From Struthio camelus (lineage: Eukaryota; Chordata; Aves; Struthioniformes; Struthionidae), in NCBI RefSeq assembly GCF_040807025.1, contig NC_090942.1:71354487-71418486 (forward strand): a DNA stretch of 64,000 nt, written 5' to 3'. The notes below the pieces were generated by a model, which searched no databases, was not told the DNA's origin, and was given only the letters and a program-made list of their open reading frames with translations. Made by a program: the position numbers and the translations under genes. Shown here piece by piece: positions 58,201 through 64,000 of this stretch. Each line of letters starts with the position of its first letter. The stretch's first letter is position 1.

Positions 58201-61200
58201 ACGTAGTTCTTTGACTCTTTTGTATCTGCTAATTTGAAGGCTGAGACTTGTTTCAGTGGTCTCAATTTGCCCCTTCAGGGTGAGGTTTCTCTAGGTAATG
58301 TTTGCCAGCTTCTGTTATGATTTATAAAATAAGTATAAGATATAAGTATAAAATAAGTATAATAAGACTGTGTCCTTGCTGTCTTTTGCCTTGTCCCTTT
58401 CACCTTTGCTTGCTTTCAGTGTTTGACTCCTGTACTGTCTTAGGGGCTAATAGTATTCTGGACGATGTTCACTCATATCAGCGTGACCCATTCTTCTGTT
58501 TTTATGTCCAGGTTTTACAGGGTATTCCTTTCATTTCCAACGATGATTTCCTTAAAATATTTTAAACAGCAATATATAAAAAATATGAATTTCTGTGCTA
58601 CCTAAAGTAAACATAAGAAGTTAGATAAACTAAGAAGTCTTGATGATTTGCTTCAGACCTTTAAGTTGGTTTTGGCCCTTTAAGTTATTGTTGCGGTCTT
58701 ACATTTTTTCCCCTCAAAAAGAGGTAGGGGAGAAGCTTCTTTAAAACTTTTGGAGATTGTAGTATTTCTATTAGCTAGACTGATAAAAGCTTTGAGAGTC
58801 TGAAAGTCTTGGCAATGTCATGCATATGTGAATTAGTTGGCAGAACATCTTGTTGCAGGTAACGGGGGGAAAAACCCTGCACAGTGAGTGGCATATTTAT
58901 ACTTTTCAGAGGCCTACTTATTGGTTAAAATGGAACATGCGTAGCTATACTTTGTATGATAATAAAATCAAGATTACAGAATAGCTCGGCTTCTCCAATT
59001 TTAATGCTTTTTCAAATCAACAAATTCAAAAGATTTTTTGTGATTCTATTGTAGCTTTATGCACAAAAGATGAAATCATTCAAAGAACAGGGCATAAAGG
59101 TACCATCTGATATGTGAATCAATATAATGTGCTCTATGCTAAGAAAATAAGACCAATACAGTAACAAGCTTGAATGAGGTTTAACATTCATTATCCCCTA
59201 TAAAACTGATTGACAATTCTTTTCTAACTGTGTAATTTTTAAAAGAGCTGCAGGAGTTGTTCAGTCCAGCCGCATTTATATTTTGAAATAAAACCTTCTT
59301 CTGTTTTTATTCATGATGGCAAGCATAGGAAAAATACCAGCACTTATCTGATCCTGGCTTTGCATAATTCAGCACTGGTCAACAAAGTTTTACCTACATT
59401 CCTCCTGTAGGTTACTGGGGCAAATACTGAAAGTCATTACCATTTCATGGCTGTTTGGTATGTTATTTTAAAAGAAGTTGGAGAGTGCAGCTTAGCTTCT
59501 GACAGGCCAGCAGAGCTGTACTAGAGATGCGTAGGCTGTTTTGGACAAAATAAGAACAAACTCCAAAAAACAAAAACAAACAAACAAACAAAAAAAGCTA
59601 AACCCCAGCTTTAGGCTGCAGTCCAGCAATAAGTTCCATTGCTATTTCCATGGAGCTCACTGCAGGATAAGCCACAGTTGTATGTGGTGGTGGTGGTTGT
59701 TTTTGTGTGTGTGTGTGTGTGTGTTATTCTGGCACGTCATCTATGCCTTTTGATGGAACACAGAATGGACAAGAAGCAAAAGGCAGAAATATTGAAAAAT
59801 ATTGACTTTTTTTTTTTTTAACAGCAAAGAAGGTCGAACTTCCCATAAGTTGTGGAGAAAGGATGGAAGCAATGGGTTCAGAGGGTTTTGGAAGAGGTTA
59901 CTTTTCATGTATTTATTTATTTTTATATTTCTTTTGTTCTACACTAAGGATATTCCCGAACAGAAGTCTGGATGAGAATAACCCTAGGTTGTGGATGCTG
60001 CTGCATGAACCTAGGTCCTGATTTTGCAGGCACAATTTAGCACTACACCTGCCAATCAACTTCTCAGAGCTGAACATGCCCAGCTATTGGAGCTAGCTCA
60101 TACATTTCTCATTTGCTTTTCAGGTGACACAGTTATCATGGCACAAAGGAGGGAGAGAGATCTTGACAGATGAGCTTTTTCTTATGCTTACCCCCAACCT
60201 GAAGCATACAGCTAAGCACTACCAGAACTCTGCTGCCGTTCCTTTCCAATAGGCTTGGCAAAGCAGTAAATGAAGTAAACCATGTTGTGGAAGTTCATAC
60301 AAATAGTATTCACTGTTTTCACTAAGCTAGTGAACAGCTTTTAATTACGGAATGATATTGCACTAGCTCCTGAGAGGAGAAGTTAAATTTTCATGCTGGT
60401 TAATGCTCTGGGTTTCTGTAGCTGACAGCTATGCCTGTTGGATGGGGTGGGAGCTGGCTCCTTGGCCTGAGAAGGAAAACAAAGGTCCTGTATATACTGG
60501 TTGTCAAAACTGCTGAAGCCACTAAATGACTGCACAGACTAATGGGACACAGGCGTGCAACTCCTCCTCCTCCTTCCCTGTGGACACCTACACTACACAC
60601 CTTGCCTGCTCATGCAGACTCCTATTGCAGTCAATGGACCAACAAGTACTCGCTGGTAGTGATTCACCTCACCTTAACGTAGATGGCCGAACTCTGTCCT
60701 GCGGATAAAAATTTGTGTGAGCTTGTCCCTCTTTGTGGCCTCTAAATGATGGGCTCTAAGTAGCTCAGATGTGCCCAGCTGAAGTTTAGTGGGATAAATT
60801 CTCCTCTTGAGTCTGTGTGCATTTCCTACAGTACAGGCATCAATTCAGCGGTGTAGTGGGTTATTGCATTGTTAAGAAAACTACCTGCAGTAACTAGTTT
60901 GAAGTACTTTTTGGTTAATTGTTCGGTTTAAAATGATTTCTCAGCTTCCCAGGAACTTATTTTCCAGCTCCTCTATGCTCCAAGCTCTGACTGCAGTATC
61001 GGTTGTCCATGCAGCTGTTTGGTATACCTCTTCTCTTCCACGTTCCTGATGTTGTGCAGCGTTTTAGGTGGCTAGGCATTTGTAACTCAGACTTGCATTC
61101 AGTCATGATTCCAGTGTTTTAGACTGAATGCTAAATTAAGGATCTAAGTTAGAATATTGCTTTCTTGCTCTCCCTCCTATTTCCTCTTTTTCAAAGATGA

Positions 61201-62144
61201 TTGTTTCCCATCTTACTTTCCCTGCAAAAGATTTAAACCTAATCCATGGCCTGAATAACCCTGAGTGCTTATCTGTAATTTGAAATCTGAATCTAGAGCT
61301 GCTTTCGTACTTCAAGGGCAATAAGCAGAATAAATAAGCTGCTTAAGGTTAGTATTCAGTTAGTACCATGTTTACACACAGAAGCATCTCCATCTGTTTC
61401 CCTCTGTGTTTTGATCTGTGCCGCGCATCCTCTCGCGTAGAGTTATGGCTGTTCCTAGATTCTTATCTGGGTTCTGGAGAAATATGTGCCAAAGAAGAAA
61501 TGCCCAGCAGTGGAAAGTAAAAATGCAGATCTCAAAGCATGTGGATCTTCATGCTTCGACCAAGTTTAACAAAACAGCAAAAAGCATAGCAAGAGATATG
61601 CTTTCATATGAATAACTATCCTGTACAAACAACAGTTTTGCTCAGAGATGGGGTTTTTTTTTTAGTACTTCTGTAAACTGTTCATATTGGAAATTAAGTT
61701 AAAAAGAAATTACAAGGCAACAGCTGTTGATGATATTTTTACAGCATATTTTACATTTGCCATTTTGAGACATGTTCAGATGTTTCTCCAAAATGAATTA
61801 TTTATCCTATTATGATCACTAATTAAACTGAACATCTAAGAAAATTTAGCCTTTCTTGTCTTTTTAGCTTAATGTACAAATGACCTGTGGGGACTCTCAA
61901 AGGGCAATGAAAGTATGTTTGTCATTTTTTAATGCATTTATATCGATTTCTTTTGTTAGGGAGTGATTTAAAAGCTGAAATGAATATAAATTATTTTTTT
62001 CCTCCTTCCAAATTCAAAGGACGGCCAGTGTTAGCTCCCCTCCCGCTCATCTTGAAATGATTTTTTTTGTCATTTTTTTTTCATCAAAGCCTGGATCCTT
62101 GTGCTTCAGTCAGGGAAGGGTTAAGAACAGAGGGAAAATAAGTG
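55248..62144. other. Intergenic DNA, no gene seen
   Basis: About 7 kb holding (TTTC)n at 56579-56610, ATAAGT-type repeats at 58326-58366, (CAAA)n at 59571-59596 and a (GT)n run at 59704-59724. Around 55560-55760 phrases such as cctaattttaggta and gtgcctaaaattagtta hint at an old interspersed repeat, but no family could be named. Confidence 0.5.
59704..59724 (+). repeat. (TG)10 microsatellite
   Basis: Uninterrupted TG units preceded by a tggtggtggtgg tract. Confidence 0.9.
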
Positions 62145-62166
62145 GTGATCCTAGTACTAGGATCAC
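62145..62166. repeat. Perfect 22-bp palindrome
   Basis: GTGATCCTAGT followed directly by its exact reverse complement. Neighbouring bases (G on the left, T on the right) do not extend the symmetry. Confidence 0.9.
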
Positions 62167-63670
62167 TAGGAAGGATGCAGCGAAGTCATATAAGCTGTAT
62201 AATGACGTAGTGGGTTTTTGTTGTTTGTGTTTTACTGCAAAATGTAATTTTATGGGAGTTGCTCTTATGAAGGGAGTTTTGAGAAGCAGACGGTTAGATA
62301 TGTATTGGTGGCTGAATAGCAGATATGTAGTAGCAGGACTGTGTAGTCCTTGGGCAGCCAGGGCACCTCTGGATCAACTCTGCTTTTCTAGTGGAAGCTG
62401 GGAGAGAGGAGTCTTTAGCTCTGAAAATCCTTAGCCTGTCCCCATTTCCTCAGCTTGTCTGTGGCATTTGGCACTGTAATAGGCACAAGAGCCTATCATT
62501 CTCTCTTCTGATCTCTTCTGACATGTTGGAATACTAGAAAATAAATCCTGAGCTGAGCTTCAGTGCTATTCATCAGCTCTCCTCATGCAGGTGGGAGTAG
62601 TGCCAGCTGTAAGCCCTCTGGTGAGGGTTACCTTCTTCCCAGAGGAAGCTCTTCTGGGTCTCTGAGCAGTCCGAAACGCACAGAGGCCACCACTTGTGCT
62701 AACATTGCTCTCCCTTTCTTCCACAGCTTAGACCCAGGCACGAGCTCTTCATTTTAATTTCTTCAGTAGTAAAACACGGCCAATAAAACATTGTCACAGC
62801 AGCCAGAGGAGGACAGAATAGGATAGACAGTTCTTGTTGCTTTTTTCAGTCTTATGATAGATGATGACCTTCTGCAGTTTGTAATTTCTAGTTGAAAGTA
62901 ATTAAATGAAAGAAAGCAAAATCCTCAGCAATGTAGCCTGCGAACATGAAAAAGTTAATGCTAGGGCTGAATACCTAAATGACAAATTAAAAACTTATAC
63001 AGTACATACTGTTCTGTCTCATTCTGTGATTTCAAATCTCTGCCTTGTTTTTGAGCATCACTTAAATTATTTTATGGTTGGTATCAGCCATACTGATAAA
63101 CTGAATTATTTGGAGATTTCCTTCATCTCTTTGCATCATGATCAAGTCTTCCCAAGCTATCTTTGATAGGTGTCCTGACTTTTTAAATTCTCAGGATGTT
63201 TTGTATGTATTGAGGCTGGCAGGAGCCAGAGTTAGACAGTGAAAAAAGAAAGGGGAAAACATCTCCACTGTATTGCAGTGCTGTATGCTGTATATTAAGA
63301 AAGCAAGCAGGCGAGTTACAGAATAAGAATCTTAGAATAAGAGGTTTTTCAGATGGTCAAAAGTGTGGAAGACCATCTTGCAGAACTTCAAGCTTTCCCC
63401 ACTGTTAGCAATTACAGTTCTGTGCCATAGTTTCTGCAATGATGCAAAAGCCACAGGTTCTTTAACCAATTATTAGGATCACTTCTTCTTTTTCTAAAGT
63501 ATTTGTTCACCTACCAATTCCAAATATAGTTATTTATATTGTAAGGTTTTTTTAAAAATAAGCTTAAAATAACAAAAATGTCACTAAAAATATAATTACT
63601 GAGCGTGTTCTAAATTCAGATGGTTTGGCTTCTGGAACAAGGTCAGCTTGTTTCAAACCATATTTAGAAA
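62167..63670. other. Intergenic DNA, no gene seen
   Basis: Nothing beyond short, unrecognised open frames (up to 125 codons at 62057-62434, which overlaps the palindrome and lacks domains). Confidence 0.5.
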
Positions 63671-63794
63671 CTGAAGAAGCAGTTTCCTGAGACACTTCTA
63701 TCTCAAGCTATTGTAGGGCTCTGGAAACAGCTCTGAAGAAGCAGTTGCCTGAGACACTCCTATTTCAAGCAATTGTAGGACTCTGGAAACAGCT
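63671..63794 (+). repeat. 62-bp tandem duplication
   Basis: Two adjacent copies, 63671-63732 and 63733-63794, both starting ctgaagaagcagtt and ending ctctggaaacagct. By eye they differ at five or six positions. The period is not a multiple of three, so the repeat is not coding-like. Confidence 0.9.
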
Positions 63795-64000
63795 CCGTGG
63801 TGAGGTGACGTCGTGTTGGAAAACTCTGGTGCATTTGGAGCAAATCCCTGGAGTTCAGGCCACTTGGCAAAAGCACCGTAGTCTCCACCCAAGTAGTGCA
63901 GGCTATGGGAAAAGACAACTTCTGCCTGGCCAGATCTAATCCCTTGTTACATCCAAAGGGCAGAAGATGAAAAGCAGAAATGGAGAACTGCAGATGGGAA

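Noticed and set aside
21300..64000. Further AKR1B copies, tRNA genes, microRNAs of the 7q32 type and CRISPR-like arrays
   Set aside because: I looked for AKR1B signatures, A/B-box tRNA patterns, miR-29-like seeds and regularly spaced repeats and found none.

Overview
The window is nuclear DNA from a vertebrate, most likely a bird other than chicken. The main evidence is the caldesmon tail at the left end. Counted back from residue 756 (the length of chicken gizzard caldesmon), its three tryptophans fall at 659, 692 and 722, the published chicken positions. A few residues differ from the chicken sequence as I remember it. All genes found are split by GT-AG introns, and repeats are sparse. There are no bacterial or viral genes.

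Left part (1-10700): the last five coding exons of CALD1 on the + strand (1165-7446), then an AT-rich 3' UTR that probably ends near 8450. They encode the C-terminal actin- and calmodulin-binding region; everything upstream of residue 612 lies outside the window.

Middle part (10700-21300): a complete ten-exon aldose-reductase-type aldo-keto reductase gene (AKR1B group) on the - strand, start codon at 20968, stop at 11161, predicted 317 aa. All exon boundaries join in frame and the catalytic Asp-Tyr-Lys-His set is intact. Its first exon lies in a GC-rich CpG island beside a 130-bp polypurine/polypyrimidine tract. CALD1 and this gene are convergent, with roughly 2.2 kb between their 3' ends. 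The two proteins have no known joint function; the arrangement matters as a synteny signal.

Right part (21300-64000): about 43 kb with no recognised protein-coding gene. It holds a diverged tandem duplication near 25.2-28.2 kb, a 168-bp inverted-repeat DNA transposon remnant (40319-40486), old MIR-like SINE remnants, many simple repeats, a 62-bp tandem duplication near 63.7 kb and a perfect 22-bp palindrome. Four stretches have exon-like splice borders (33190, 49280, 50752 and 54944) and could belong to unannotated or non-coding transcripts; none matches a gene I recognise.

I found no new multi-gene system. The most useful leads are the remodelled substrate pocket of the AKR1B enzyme, the altered gene order, the unexplained exon-like blocks and the duplicated 25-28 kb region.
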